From contig NZ_JABMLE010000001.1 of the NCBI RefSeq assembly GCF_013205025.1, forward strand, positions 434,001 to 498,000: DNA of 64,000 nucleotides. Direction: 5' to 3'. The notes below the pieces were generated by a model. It was not told the DNA's origin. It searched no databases and saw only the letters and a program-made list of their open reading frames with translations. Shown here one piece after another: positions 42,130-50,928 of the stretch. A program made the translations under genes and the position numbers. The stretch's first letter is position 1; the number at the start of each line of letters is the position of its first letter. The stretch is from Rathayibacter sp. VKM Ac-2857 (GTDB lineage Bacteria; Actinomycetota; Actinomycetes; Actinomycetales; Microbacteriaceae).

Positions 42130-43125
42130 ATGTCCGCAGGTACCTTCACCCTCGCCGAGTCCGTCGAACTGGCGGTGGTCGAGCGCTCCGGCTTCGTCGA
42201 GTCGCGCCACGCAGGATCGGCCGTGCTCCTCGACTCCGACGGCCGCGTCGCCCGCACCCTGGGCACCCCGACGGCTCCGGTCTTCCCCCGCTCCTGCCTG
42301 AAGCCCTTCCAGGCCCTCGCCGTGATGACCGCCGGCGTCGAGCTGAGCGGGGCGGAGGCGGTGATCGCGACCGCGAGCCACGCGGGCATCCCGCAGCACG
42401 TCGCCCTGGTGCAGAACCTGCTCTTCCGGGCCGGGCTCGACCACACGGCGCTGCAGTGCCCGGCCGACTGGCCGACCGACTCGGCCTCGCGCACCAAGCT
42501 GCTGCGGGCCGGCGCGAGCGCGGATCCGCTCTACATGAACTGCTCGGGCAAGCACGCGGCGATGCTGCTCGCCTGCGTGCAGAACGGCTGGAGCACCGAC
42601 GACTACCTCGAGCGCTCGCACCCGCTGCAGCAGCACATCGTCGACACCATCGAGCGGCTCACCGGCGAGCGGATCGTCGCCTCGGGCATCGACGGCTGCG
42701 GCGCTCCGGTGCACGCGCTGCCGCTGACCGCGCTCGCGAAGGGGATCTCGCGGATCGTCTCCTCCTCCCCCGCCTCGCCGTTCGGGCTCTACCGGCAGGC
42801 GGGCGTCCTCACCGAGGCGATCCTCGAGAACGCCTGGGCCCTGGACGGTCCGGGTCGCGACAACACGGTGGTGATCGAGCGCCTCGGCCTGGTCGCGAAG
42901 CTCGGCGCGGAGGGCGTGCTGGTGATGGCGTCGCCGGACGGCACGACGGTCGCGCTGAAGATCCTCGACGGGAGCCTGCGCGCCGCGACCGTCGTGGCGC
43001 TGAAGCTGCTGGTCGAGGCGGGCACGGTCGATCGCACCGCGGCGAACGAGGTGCTCGTGCGCCTCAACCCGGTGGTCACCGGCGGCGGGCAGCCCGTCGG
43101 CGCGATCCGCGCCTCCTACGTCTGA
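42130..43125 (+). CDS. L-asparaginase II-type hydrolase (PF06089 family)
   Basis: A 331-residue protein of the asparaginase family distinct from E. coli AnsA/AnsB. It shows VVERSGFVESRHAGSAVLLD at the start, PRSCLKPFQALAVM, ASHAGIPQHV, LYMNCSGKHAAMLLAC, GIDGCGAPVHALPL and GPGRDNT. These blocks are the family signature, with the CSGKHA segment around the active site. It presumably gives aspartate and ammonia from asparagine. It is transcribed alone and convergent with the potDABC operon. Short GTCCTCGCC repeats lie between the two ends. Confidence 0.88.
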   Translation: MSAGTFTLAESVELAVVERSGFVESRHAGSAVLLDSDGRVARTLGTPTAPVFPRSCLKPFQALAVMTAGVELSGAEAVIATASHAGIPQHVALVQNLLFRAGLDHTALQCPADWPTDSASRTKLLRAGASADPLYMNCSGKHAAMLLACVQNGWSTDDYLERSHPLQQHIVDTIERLTGERIVASGIDGCGAPVHALPLTALAKGISRIVSSSPASPFGLYRQAGVLTEAILENAWALDGPGRDNTVVIERLGLVAKLGAEGVLVMASPDGTTVALKILDGSLRAATVVALKLLVEAGTVDRTAANEVLVRLNPVVTGGGQPVGAIRASYV

Positions 43126-43176
43126 GGCGCGGACCCTGGGCCGCCGAGTCCTCGCCGGCTGCCGCGTCCTCGCCTG

Positions 43177-44052
43177 CTACTGAGTCCTCGCCAGTCGCTT
43201 CGCCCGCGCCGCCGACGACACCTGCGTGACGACGACGATCAGGATCGCCAGCACGAACACCGCCGAGGCGATCACGTTGGCCTCCGCGGGGATGCCGCGC
43301 GCCGCCGCGATGTAGATGTACTTCGGGAACGTCGTGACCGAGCCGGAGTTGAAGTTCGTGATGATGAAGTCGTCGAAGCTCAGCGCGAAGGAGAGCAGCG
43401 CGGCGGCGAGGATGCCCGGGAGCAGCAGCGGGAAGGTGATCCGCCAGAAGACCTGGCTCGGCGAGGCGTAGAGGTCGCGTCCCGCCTCCTCGAGCCGAGG
43501 ATCCAGGCTCGCGACGCGCGCCTTGACCGTCACCACCACGAAGCTGATGCAGAACATCGTGTGCGCCAGGATGATCGTGACGAGGCCCTTCTCGGTGCCG
43601 ACCGCGAGGAACTGGGCGGCGAGACCCGCGCCGAGCACCACCTCGGGCGTCGCCATCGGCAGGAACAGCAGCAGGCTGATCGCGGAGCGGAACCGGAAGC
43701 GGAACCGCACGAGCGCGATCGCGATCATCGTGCCGAGCGCGGTGGCCAGGACGGTCGCGACGACGCCGACGAGCAGGCTGTTGCCGAACGCCGTCATCAC
43801 CTCCTCGCTCGTCCACGCCGAGATCCACTTGTCGAAGGTGAAGCCGCGCCAGGCGAGATTGCTCTTGCCCGAGTCGTTGAACGAGTAGACGAAGGTGTAG
43901 CCGATCGGGATCAGCAGGAAGATCAGCGCGAGGGCGGTGTAGATCCCGAGGCCCAGGCCCTTGAAGCGGCGGGGCCCGCGCACGGGTGCGGGCGGCGGTG
44001 CTCCCAGCGCCTCCTGGGCACTCGCGACGGGGCGGTCGGCGGTGGCGGTCAC
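43177..44052 (-). CDS. potC: Spermidine/putrescine ABC transporter permease PotC
   Basis: A 291-residue inner-membrane permease, the last gene of potD-A-B-C. It has six helices, starting with GLGIYTALALIFLLIPIGYTF (described from residue 34 on) and YSFNDSGKS as the usual PotC loop. The ATPase-contact EAA loop reads LEEAGRDLYASPSQVFWRI. The N-terminus carries about 30 extra polar residues. The GTG overlaps the potB stop (GTGA). Confidence 0.93.
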   Translation of the reverse strand: MTATADRPVASAQEALGAPPPAPVRGPRRFKGLGLGIYTALALIFLLIPIGYTFVYSFNDSGKSNLAWRGFTFDKWISAWTSEEVMTAFGNSLLVGVVATVLATALGTMIAIALVRFRFRFRSAISLLLFLPMATPEVVLGAGLAAQFLAVGTEKGLVTIILAHTMFCISFVVVTVKARVASLDPRLEEAGRDLYASPSQVFWRITFPLLLPGILAAALLSFALSFDDFIITNFNSGSVTTFPKYIYIAAARGIPAEANVIASAVFVLAILIVVVTQVSSAARAKRLARTQ

Positions 44053-44966
44053 AGGAGGTCCTCCGTTCCACTGCGCTTCACGTAGAAGCCGACGATGATC
44101 AGGATCACGGCCATCAGCACGATCGAGAGCGCGGCCGCGGCCGGATAGTTCTCGAGGGTGAGGAAGTTCGCCTCGATCGCGTTGCCGACCATCGAGGTCT
44201 GCGAGGAGCCGAGGAAGTCGCGGCTGGCGTTGATGTAGTCGCCGGCGGCCGGGATGAAGGTGAGCAGCGTGCCCGAGACGATGCCGGGCATCGAGAGCGG
44301 CACTGTCACCTTCCAGAACACCGAGGCGGGGTGCGCGTAGAGGTCGGAGCCCGCCTCGAGGAGCCGGGTGTCCAGCCGCTCCAGCGTCGTGTAGAGCGGC
44401 AGCGTCATGAACGGGATGAAGTTGTAGGTGATGCCGAACACGACGGCGATCGGGGTGCCCGTGAGGTGACCGTCCGAGGGCAGGATCGCGACGGTCTTGA
44501 GGGCCTGCACGAGCGGGCTCTCGTCGGCGAGGATCTGCTTCCAGGCCAGGGTGCGCAGCAGGAAGCTGATGAAGAACGGGGCGATCACCAGCGTCAGCAG
44601 CAGGTTCTGCAGCAGCGGCCACGGCCGCGCCTTCACGCCGATGAAGTAGGCGAGCGGGTAGCTGATGACGAGCGCGAGCACCGTGGCGATCAGCGCGTAG
44701 CCGAAGGAGCGGATCGCGTGCGGCCAGTAGTCGGCCATCACGACGAGGTAGTTCTGCCAGGCGAAGCCCGGCGCGTACTCGCCGATGTCGCCGTCCGGCA
44801 CCTCGACCTGGAACGAGGTCAGCACGAGGGAGATCAGCGGCGTGAGGAAGAACAGCAGCATGTAGACGATGCCCGGCAGCAGGAGCACCAGGGCGATCGT
44901 CGACCGCCGGCGGACCGGCGGATCGAGCGTGTCGGTCGAGCCGGACGCGAACGCGGCGAAGGCCAT
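44049..44966 (-). CDS. potB: Spermidine/putrescine ABC transporter permease PotB
   Basis: A 305-residue permease pairing with PotC. The first helix is TIALVLLLPGIVYMLLFFLT, followed by a periplasmic loop and five more helices. The EAA loop is LLEAGSDLYAHPASVFWKV. Start and stop lie 2 bp after potA and in overlap with potC, so the four genes are one transcript. Confidence 0.93.
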   Translation of the reverse strand: MAFAAFASGSTDTLDPPVRRRSTIALVLLLPGIVYMLLFFLTPLISLVLTSFQVEVPDGDIGEYAPGFAWQNYLVVMADYWPHAIRSFGYALIATVLALVISYPLAYFIGVKARPWPLLQNLLLTLVIAPFFISFLLRTLAWKQILADESPLVQALKTVAILPSDGHLTGTPIAVVFGITYNFIPFMTLPLYTTLERLDTRLLEAGSDLYAHPASVFWKVTVPLSMPGIVSGTLLTFIPAAGDYINASRDFLGSSQTSMVGNAIEANFLTLENYPAAAALSIVLMAVILIIVGFYVKRSGTEDLL

Positions 44967-44968
44967 GC

Positions 44969-46168
44969 CTACGCCCCTCCGGAGCGTCCGGCGAGCAGCC
45001 CGCGCTTCTGCAGAGCGATCGAGCGGGTGGAGTCGTCCGCGGCGAAGCGCGGCACGGTGCCCGGCTCGTCGGCCAGTCCGAAGCCGTGCTCGATGCTCCA
45101 GCTCACCCAGACCTGCGCGCCCTCGCCGACGACCGGCCCGAAGACCATGTTCTGGGCGAAGACGACGATCGGGCCGAGCGTCGGGATCTCGATCGTGTAC
45201 TGCGTGCTGACGCCGCTGAAGGAGACGTCGACGACGCGCCCCGGGCCCAGCACGTTGCGGTCCGGCGAGTCGGCCGGCGCCTCGGTGAGCAGCTGGAGCT
45301 TCTCGGGGCGGACGCCGATCGTCATCTCGCCGGACTCGCGGGCCGCACGGGCGGTCGGCACGACGATCCGGGCGTCGCCGGCCGCGACGATCAGCGCGGT
45401 GCCGGTCGAGGCGACGACCTCGCCGGTGAAGAGGTTCGACTGGCCGAGGAAGTTGGCGACGAAGACGGTCCGCGGGAGCTCGTAGAGCGCCTCGGGGGCG
45501 CCCATCTGCTCGATCCGGCCCTTGTTCATCACCGCGACGGTGTCGGCCATGGTCATGGCCTCCTCCTGGTCGTGCGTGACGTGCAGGAAGGTGAGGCCGA
45601 CCTCCTCCTGGATCGACTTCAGCTCGAGCTGCATCTGCCGGCGGAGCTTGAGGTCGAGCGCGCCGAGGGGCTCGTCGAGGAGCAGGAGCGCGGGCCGGTT
45701 GACGATCGCGCGTGCGAGGGCGACCCGCTGCTGCTGACCGCCGGAGAGCTGGGCCGGGCGGCGCTGGGCCAGGTGGTCGAGCTCGACCAGCCGGAGCGCC
45801 TCGTGCGCCTTGCCGACCGGGTCGTCGATCCGACGGCGCTTGAGGCCGAAGGCGACGTTCTCGAGGATCGACATGTGCGGGAACAGCGCGTAGGACTGGA
45901 AGACCGTGTTCACCGGGCGCTGGAACGTCTTGGTGGCCGTGACGTCCTTCCCGCCGATCAGGATCCGGCCGGCGCTGGGCTCCTCGAGGCCCGCGACGAG
46001 CCGCAGCGTGGTCGTCTTCCCGCAGCCGGAGGGCCCGAGGAGGGCGAAGAAGGATCCCGCGGGGATGGTGAGATCCAGCGAGTCGATGGCGGTGAAGCCC
46101 GGGTACTGCTTGCTGATCCCGACCAGTTCGAGGTCGGCGCCGCGCTCGGCGAAGGTTCCCATCGCCAT
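44969..46168 (-). CDS. potA: Spermidine/putrescine ABC transporter ATPase PotA
   Basis: A 399-residue cytoplasmic ATPase. Walker A is GPSGCGKTT (K51), Q-loop QSYALFPHM, signature LSGGQQQR, Walker B LLLLDEPLGALD and switch HVTHD. A C-terminal TOBE-type regulatory part of about 130 residues follows. Two start codons fit, ATG at 46168 and ATG at 46162. The first shares one base with the potD stop (TGATG) and is preferred for coupling. Confidence 0.93.
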   Translation of the reverse strand: MAMGTFAERGADLELVGISKQYPGFTAIDSLDLTIPAGSFFALLGPSGCGKTTTLRLVAGLEEPSAGRILIGGKDVTATKTFQRPVNTVFQSYALFPHMSILENVAFGLKRRRIDDPVGKAHEALRLVELDHLAQRRPAQLSGGQQQRVALARAIVNRPALLLLDEPLGALDLKLRRQMQLELKSIQEEVGLTFLHVTHDQEEAMTMADTVAVMNKGRIEQMGAPEALYELPRTVFVANFLGQSNLFTGEVVASTGTALIVAAGDARIVVPTARAARESGEMTIGVRPEKLQLLTEAPADSPDRNVLGPGRVVDVSFSGVSTQYTIEIPTLGPIVVFAQNMVFGPVVGEGAQVWVSWSIEHGFGLADEPGTVPRFAADDSTRSIALQKRGLLAGRSGGA

Positions 46169-47394
46169 CAGATGCCCAGCAGCACTTTCTGGAACTCGGC
46201 CTGGTAGTCCTTCTCCTCGTCCGCGGTGAGCGTCCGGAAGATGTGGGACTGCGCGAGCGTGTCCTCGTCGGGGAAGATCAGCTGGTTCTCGGCCAGCTCC
46301 GGGTCGATGCTCTCCATGGCGTCCTTCGCTCCGTCGACGGGGGTGATGTAGTTGACCCAGGCGGCCACCTCGGCGGCGACCTCCGGCTCGTAGTAGTAGT
46401 TCATCAGCGCTTCGGCATTGGCCTTGCGCTGCGAGCCCATCGGCACGACGAAGGTGTCGTTCCACAGGGTGCCGCCCGAGTCGGGGAGCGCGAACTCCCA
46501 CTTGTCGCCCGCCTCGGTGTTGATCAGGGTGATGTCGCCCGACCAGCAGATCGCCGCGAGGGTGTCCTCGTTCTGCAGGTCGTTCAGGTAGGCGTTGCCC
46601 TTGATGTTGCGGATCTGGCCCTCGTCGACCTGCTTGCGGAAGACGTCGATGGCGTTCATGTACTCGTCGTCACCCCAGACCCCGGCGATGTCGGTGCCCT
46701 GGGAGAGCATGATCAGCCCGATGGTGTCGCGCATCTCGCTGAGCACGCCGACCCGCCCGCGCAGAGCCGGGTCCCACAGGTCGTCCACGCTGGCCAGGCC
46801 GTTCGGGAGCTTCTCCTTGTTCCAGCAGATCCCGGCGAAGCCGGCCTGGAACGGGAGGGAGCGGTGACGTCCGGGGTCGAAGTCCGGATTCGCGAGCGAG
46901 GGGGTGAGGTTGACGATGTTCGGGATGTTCGCGTGGTCGAGCTCCTGGATGTAGCCGCGCCGGGCCAGCCGGGAGACCATCCACTCGGTCAGGCAGACGG
47001 TGTCGGCGCCGATGTACTGGCCCAGCGCGAGCTGGTCCTTGACCTTGCCGTAGTAGGAGTTGTTGTCGTCGACCGCGACGTTGTAGGTGACGGAGATGCC
47101 GGTCTGCTCCTCGAACGCCGTCAGCGTCGGGTAGCCGCCGTCGTCGTCCTCGTCGAGGTAGGCGGGCCAGTTGTCCCAGACGAGGCGCGGGTCGGCGGCG
47201 GAGTCGTCGACGGCGGCGGTCGGCGCGGCGCGGGAGACCGGGGCGCAGGCGGCGAGCGCCAGCGCTCCGACCCCGAGACCGAGACCGCCCAGGACGGCGC
47301 GTCGGGAGAGCATCGCGCGCCGCTCCCGCTCGCGGGAGCGCGCGACGGCGATGGCCTCGCGGAGTACGGGGTCCCTCGGGAGAGGACGGGTCAT
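46168..47394 (-). CDS. potD: Spermidine/putrescine-binding lipoprotein PotD
   Basis: A 408-residue extracellular solute-binding protein anchored by lipid. An unusually long charged N-terminus (28 residues) precedes SRRAVLGGLGLGVGALALAAC with the lipobox cysteine at residue 50. The twin arginine suggests Tat export. The mature part starts VWDNWPAYLDED and includes YNVAVDDNNSYYGKV, ADTVCLTEWMVSRL, ICWSGDITLIN and NYITPVDGAKDAM, matching PotD/PotF polyamine binding. It is the first gene of the operon, with GGAG about 9 nt before the ATG. The 172-bp gap upstream shows no gene. Confidence 0.92.
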   Translation of the reverse strand: MTRPLPRDPVLREAIAVARSRERERRAMLSRRAVLGGLGLGVGALALAACAPVSRAAPTAAVDDSAADPRLVWDNWPAYLDEDDDGGYPTLTAFEEQTGISVTYNVAVDDNNSYYGKVKDQLALGQYIGADTVCLTEWMVSRLARRGYIQELDHANIPNIVNLTPSLANPDFDPGRHRSLPFQAGFAGICWNKEKLPNGLASVDDLWDPALRGRVGVLSEMRDTIGLIMLSQGTDIAGVWGDDEYMNAIDVFRKQVDEGQIRNIKGNAYLNDLQNEDTLAAICWSGDITLINTEAGDKWEFALPDSGGTLWNDTFVVPMGSQRKANAEALMNYYYEPEVAAEVAAWVNYITPVDGAKDAMESIDPELAENQLIFPDEDTLAQSHIFRTLTADEEKDYQAEFQKVLLGI

Positions 47395-47524
47395 GGCTGC
47401 GGCTCCTGACTGCGTCGGTGCTCGGGCCCACCGGCGTGAACGTGGGGAAATACTGGCACAGTGCTCGGACGTCTGTCGATGACGGACCGACGAGATCCGC
47501 CATCTGGAAACATGATCGTCACGA

Positions 47525-47558
47525 AATCCGCGTTCCGGACGCGCATCGACCGCGGATT
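47525..47558 (-). terminator. Possible terminator of the FHA-FtsK transcript
   Basis: AATCCGCG (47525-47532) and CGCGGATT (47551-47558) form an 8-bp stem 8 bp past the FtsK-like stop, followed on the minus strand by TTCG. Confidence 0.35.
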
Positions 47559-47566
47559 CCTCCCGT

Positions 47567-50236
47567 TCAGCGGGTTCCCGCGTCCGGCCAGCGGGCCCGG
47601 CGGAGACGACCGTCCGCCTCCAGCAGGACCCGCTCCCCGGTGCAGAGGGGTGCCGGTGGAAGCGGACCCAGCACGACCCGCGCCTCGCCCACCGGCACCT
47701 CGAGCACCACGGGGGCGACCGCGCGGAGCCTGCTGAGGAGCACTCTGGCGGCCGACCACTCCACGACCGTTCCGAGGATCGCGACGCCGGGCTCGTGCAC
47801 CGTGCCCGCGACGTCGCCGACCAGGACCGCCGGGATCCGCGCCGAAGCGAGCCTCGCCCGCAGCGCCCCCGGCCGGTTCGTCAGGACAGCGAACGGCTGC
47901 GCTCCCGTCGGGACGACCGGCACGGTGGCACGAGGCCGCACCGGGGCTGACGGCGGCGGCGCGAAGACCTGCAGCCGCTCCCCGCGCCACCAGCCGCCAC
48001 CCGGAGGGAGATCGCCGCGGTACGGCTCGCCGTGCAGCGCGAGCAGCTGGTGCTCCTGGCGGTGCGCGGCTCGCAGCAGCAGCACGTCGTCGAAGGCGTC
48101 GCGGAGCGCGGCCAGGCCGTCCGTCACCCGGCGGGCGGTGACGACGATCGACTCGCCGTCGGAGCGGAGCGCGGTCTGCAGGGCATCGAGGAGCCGACGG
48201 CGCTCGTCGTCGCTGCAGCGCCGCAGCAGGAGATCGAGGTCGTCGAGCAGGAGCGGACCGCTCGGCCCCTCACCGTCGACGACCGCGTCCCAGGCCTCCT
48301 CGGCGTCGAGCGGGCCGACGATGCGGGCGCCGTCGAGCTGCGCTGCGATCGTCCGGAGCGCACCGCTCCGGCCGGAGCCCGCCGCACCGAGGACGAGGAG
48401 GGAGCGGCGATCGAGGTGGACGACGTCCTGCCGCTGCTCGACGGGGCGGTCGACGAGTCCGAGTGCGACGACACCCGGTCGCCGCCGCTCCGGCGGCAAC
48501 GGGACCCGGGCCGGCAGCGGGTCGAGCCACGGCCGGTGGACGGCGGCGTCCCCGCCGCCCCTGCGGACCACCGCGGCGATGTCGGCCTCGCGCGCGAGTG
48601 CCGCCTGGACGATCCGCCCGCGTCCGCCGATCGACACGACGCACCGGCCGGCGACGCCGTGCGGGATGCGGGCGGCGGCGTCCGAGCCGATCAGCGCCCG
48701 GGAGTCGGCGGCGTCGTGCACCCGGAGCGCGATCCTCAGTCCGCAGTTCGCCGCGACCGCGTCGCGGACGACGCCGACGGGGCGCTGCGTGCAGAGCACG
48801 AGGTGGAGGCCGAGCGAGCGGCCGCGCGCGGCGATGTCGGCGAAGGTGCGGTGCAGCTCCGGAGCGCGCTCGAGAACGACCGCGCACTCGTCGACCACGA
48901 TCAGCAGCCGCGCGAGCACACCGGGCGGCAACCGGGCGACGTCGGGAACGCCGTGCTCGGCGAGGACCACCTCGCGCCGGCGCAGCTCGGCCGCGATGCT
49001 GGCGAAGGCGCGGACCGCGCCCTCGGGATCCAGATCGGTGATCACACCGGTCACGTGCGGCAGCCGCCGGAGTGCGCCGAACCCTGCACCGCCCTTGAAG
49101 TCGGCGAGCAGGAACGTCACGGCCGAGGGCGGGTACCGGCCCGCCAGCGCCACCACCCACGCGATGAGGAGCTCGCTCTTCCCGCTCCCCGTGGTCCCGC
49201 CGACGACGGCGTGCGGCCCGTCGCGGACCAGATCGATCTCGGCCGGGCCGTCCGCGGTCCGCCCGAGCAGCACCGGCAGCCCTCCCCCGCCGTCGTTCCG
49301 GGCCGGTCCGCCGAGCTCGGAGAGCAGGACGGACTCCGGCAGCTCCTCCGCTCCCGGGCCGTTCGCCGCGGCGAGGGACTCGGAGTAACCGCGCGCCTGC
49401 TCGGCGGAGACGTAGTCGGCGATCAGCGGCTCCGTCACGCCGGCTCCGGAGCGGCCGACCACGCTCGCGGGAGCCGCGCCGCCGACCTGCACGATGCAGC
49501 GGCACCGCTTCGGCAGCTCGTCCGCACTGCCGGCCAGCGCGATCACGGCGTCGGCGTCGCTCGCTCCGTCCTCCTCGAGGACCGCGAGAGCCAGCGGCGC
49601 GGCGACCGCCCGGGTGTGCGGCAGGGCGCGGAGGCAGTTCCACGCCGCTCCGCCCGGCAGCTCGATGCGGAGGGAGCCGGGCGCCACGAGCTCTGCCACC
49701 TGCACCAGGAGCCCGCGCACCAGCGCCCGGGCGAGGACCGGCGGTCCGACGACGCCGACCCCCGAGGAGAGCGCCACCGGCAGCGGAGCCCCGCCGTCCG
49801 CGGAGTCCTCCGCCGGTGCAGGCCCCCGCCCGAGCACGATCTCCAGCCCCGCGGCGGCGCGCCGCCAGCGGGCGTCCACCGGCACCCGGTGCTCGAGGAC
49901 GTCGAGCGGGCGGGGCGACGCGCGGCGCAGCGCGGCGAGCTCCTCCGCACGCGCCAGCGCCGTCTCCGCGGTGTAGGCGGTGAGCTCCCGCGCATAGCGC
50001 TCGCCCTCTCGACGAGCGGTCCGGCGGCGGAGACGGCGCGTGTCGAGGAAGGACGCGACCGCGACGACCGGCCCGAGCGCGGCGAGAGCCAGCGTGTACG
50101 GCGACGACGTCAGCGCGTAGAGCACGAGCGACGTCAGCACCGGGGCCAGCGCCGCGATCCACGGGAACGACGGCCGCGGTGGCACGGTCGGCGGAGTCGG
50201 CGGCAGGAGCCGCGCTCGGGGGTGCTGCATCGTCAT
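47567..50236 (-). CDS. FtsK/SpoIIIE-family ATPase (EccC/EssC-like) with a degenerate second domain
   Basis: An 889-residue membrane ATPase. Two N-terminal helices (PWIAALAPVLTSLVLYAL and a second ending VVAVASFL) are followed by a cytoplasmic part. The first FtsK/SpoIIIE domain has an intact Walker A (GGTTGSGKSE, about residue 343), VTFLLADFKGG and Walker B LLIVVDEC (about 443). The second has GAAGSGRSG near residue 613, with Arg where the catalytic Lys should be, and LLLDDLDLLL. The layout resembles type VII secretion EccC/EssC but is shorter (two domains, no WXG100 gene nearby). It is downstream of an FHA protein and a PP2C phosphatase gene. Confidence 0.85.
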   Translation of the reverse strand: MTMQHPRARLLPPTPPTVPPRPSFPWIAALAPVLTSLVLYALTSSPYTLALAALGPVVAVASFLDTRRLRRRTARREGERYARELTAYTAETALARAEELAALRRASPRPLDVLEHRVPVDARWRRAAAGLEIVLGRGPAPAEDSADGGAPLPVALSSGVGVVGPPVLARALVRGLLVQVAELVAPGSLRIELPGGAAWNCLRALPHTRAVAAPLALAVLEEDGASDADAVIALAGSADELPKRCRCIVQVGGAAPASVVGRSGAGVTEPLIADYVSAEQARGYSESLAAANGPGAEELPESVLLSELGGPARNDGGGGLPVLLGRTADGPAEIDLVRDGPHAVVGGTTGSGKSELLIAWVVALAGRYPPSAVTFLLADFKGGAGFGALRRLPHVTGVITDLDPEGAVRAFASIAAELRRREVVLAEHGVPDVARLPPGVLARLLIVVDECAVVLERAPELHRTFADIAARGRSLGLHLVLCTQRPVGVVRDAVAANCGLRIALRVHDAADSRALIGSDAAARIPHGVAGRCVVSIGGRGRIVQAALAREADIAAVVRRGGGDAAVHRPWLDPLPARVPLPPERRRPGVVALGLVDRPVEQRQDVVHLDRRSLLVLGAAGSGRSGALRTIAAQLDGARIVGPLDAEEAWDAVVDGEGPSGPLLLDDLDLLLRRCSDDERRRLLDALQTALRSDGESIVVTARRVTDGLAALRDAFDDVLLLRAAHRQEHQLLALHGEPYRGDLPPGGGWWRGERLQVFAPPPSAPVRPRATVPVVPTGAQPFAVLTNRPGALRARLASARIPAVLVGDVAGTVHEPGVAILGTVVEWSAARVLLSRLRAVAPVVLEVPVGEARVVLGPLPPAPLCTGERVLLEADGRLRRARWPDAGTR

Positions 50237-50273
50237 GCGACCAGCGAAGCGGACGCCCGTGCCGCGTGGCGGG

Positions 50274-50867
50274 TCAGCGCGTGATCGGTGGACGGTTCGA
50301 CGCTGTGGAGGAGCCCTCGACCCGCTCGACCGCCATCTCGACGGAGGACAGCAGCAGCCGGCTGCCGATCTTCGCGCGGTAGCGGCGGCCCGCCTCGAGC
50401 GGGAGCGGAGCCTGCGTGGGGGCGACCAGCACGGAGCCGTTCGCCGACCAGCGGTCGCTGACCCACAGCCCGCCCTCGTCGAAGCCGAACTCGAGGTGCG
50501 TCTTGGACAGCGAGCGCGTCGGGTCGGGCACGGCGAGGATGTGCCGGAAGGTCTCACCCGCGTCCGGCAGCGGCTGGCGGCCGATGAGACCGTTGCCGGT
50601 GACGATGGCGTGCTGGCCGGAGGCGAAGATCAACCGCACGAGTCCCTGACTCGGCGGCGCCATCGGCGCTCCGGGAGCCGGCCGCCGGTGCCGACCCGGC
50701 GCGAGGCCCGGCAGCCAGGCGCGGCGGGAGGGATCGAGGACGGTCGTGTCACCGGAGGAGGCGGGGCGGGACGCGCCCGGAGTCGCGTGCGAGGCCACCG
50801 AGGTGCCGCACTCTCCGCAGAGGATCGCCCCGGGAGCGAGGGTGGAGCCACACGTGCTGCAGATCAC
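50274..50867 (-). CDS. Zinc-ribbon and FHA-domain protein
   Basis: A 197-residue phosphothreonine reader. The N-terminus has two CxxC pairs (CSTCGSTLAPGAILCGECG), a zinc ribbon. A Pro/Ala-rich linker leads to an FHA domain from about residue 95: LIGRQPL, SLSKTHLEFGF (Ser and His of the phospho-binding loop) and WSANGSVL. The GTG at 50867 is preferred over an ATG at 50891 because GAGGAGGGG lies about 9 nt before it and a TACCAT box overlaps the ATG. It probably docks phosphorylated partners to the adjacent FtsK-like ATPase. Confidence 0.85.
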   Translation of the reverse strand: MICSTCGSTLAPGAILCGECGTSVASHATPGASRPASSGDTTVLDPSRRAWLPGLAPGRHRRPAPGAPMAPPSQGLVRLIFASGQHAIVTGNGLIGRQPLPDAGETFRHILAVPDPTRSLSKTHLEFGFDEGGLWVSDRWSANGSVLVAPTQAPLPLEAGRRYRAKIGSRLLLSSVEMAVERVEGSSTASNRPPITR

Positions 50868-50889
50868 CGAGACCACCCCTCCTCGTGCC

Positions 50890-50895
50890 ATGGTA
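50890..50895 (-). promoter_or_regulatory. -10 box of the FHA gene
   Basis: TACCAT on the minus strand, placing the transcript start a few nt before GAGGAGG; this supports the downstream GTG start at 50867. Confidence 0.45.
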
Positions 50896-50928
50896 CCCGG
50901 GGTGCTGCCGTGCCTCCCGGGTGCTCGA

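Noticed and set aside
43140-43195. Short GTCCTCGCC repeats between the asparaginase and potC ends
   Set aside because: Three or four short, imperfect copies in GC-rich sequence; partly within the potC 3' end; too weak to call a feature.
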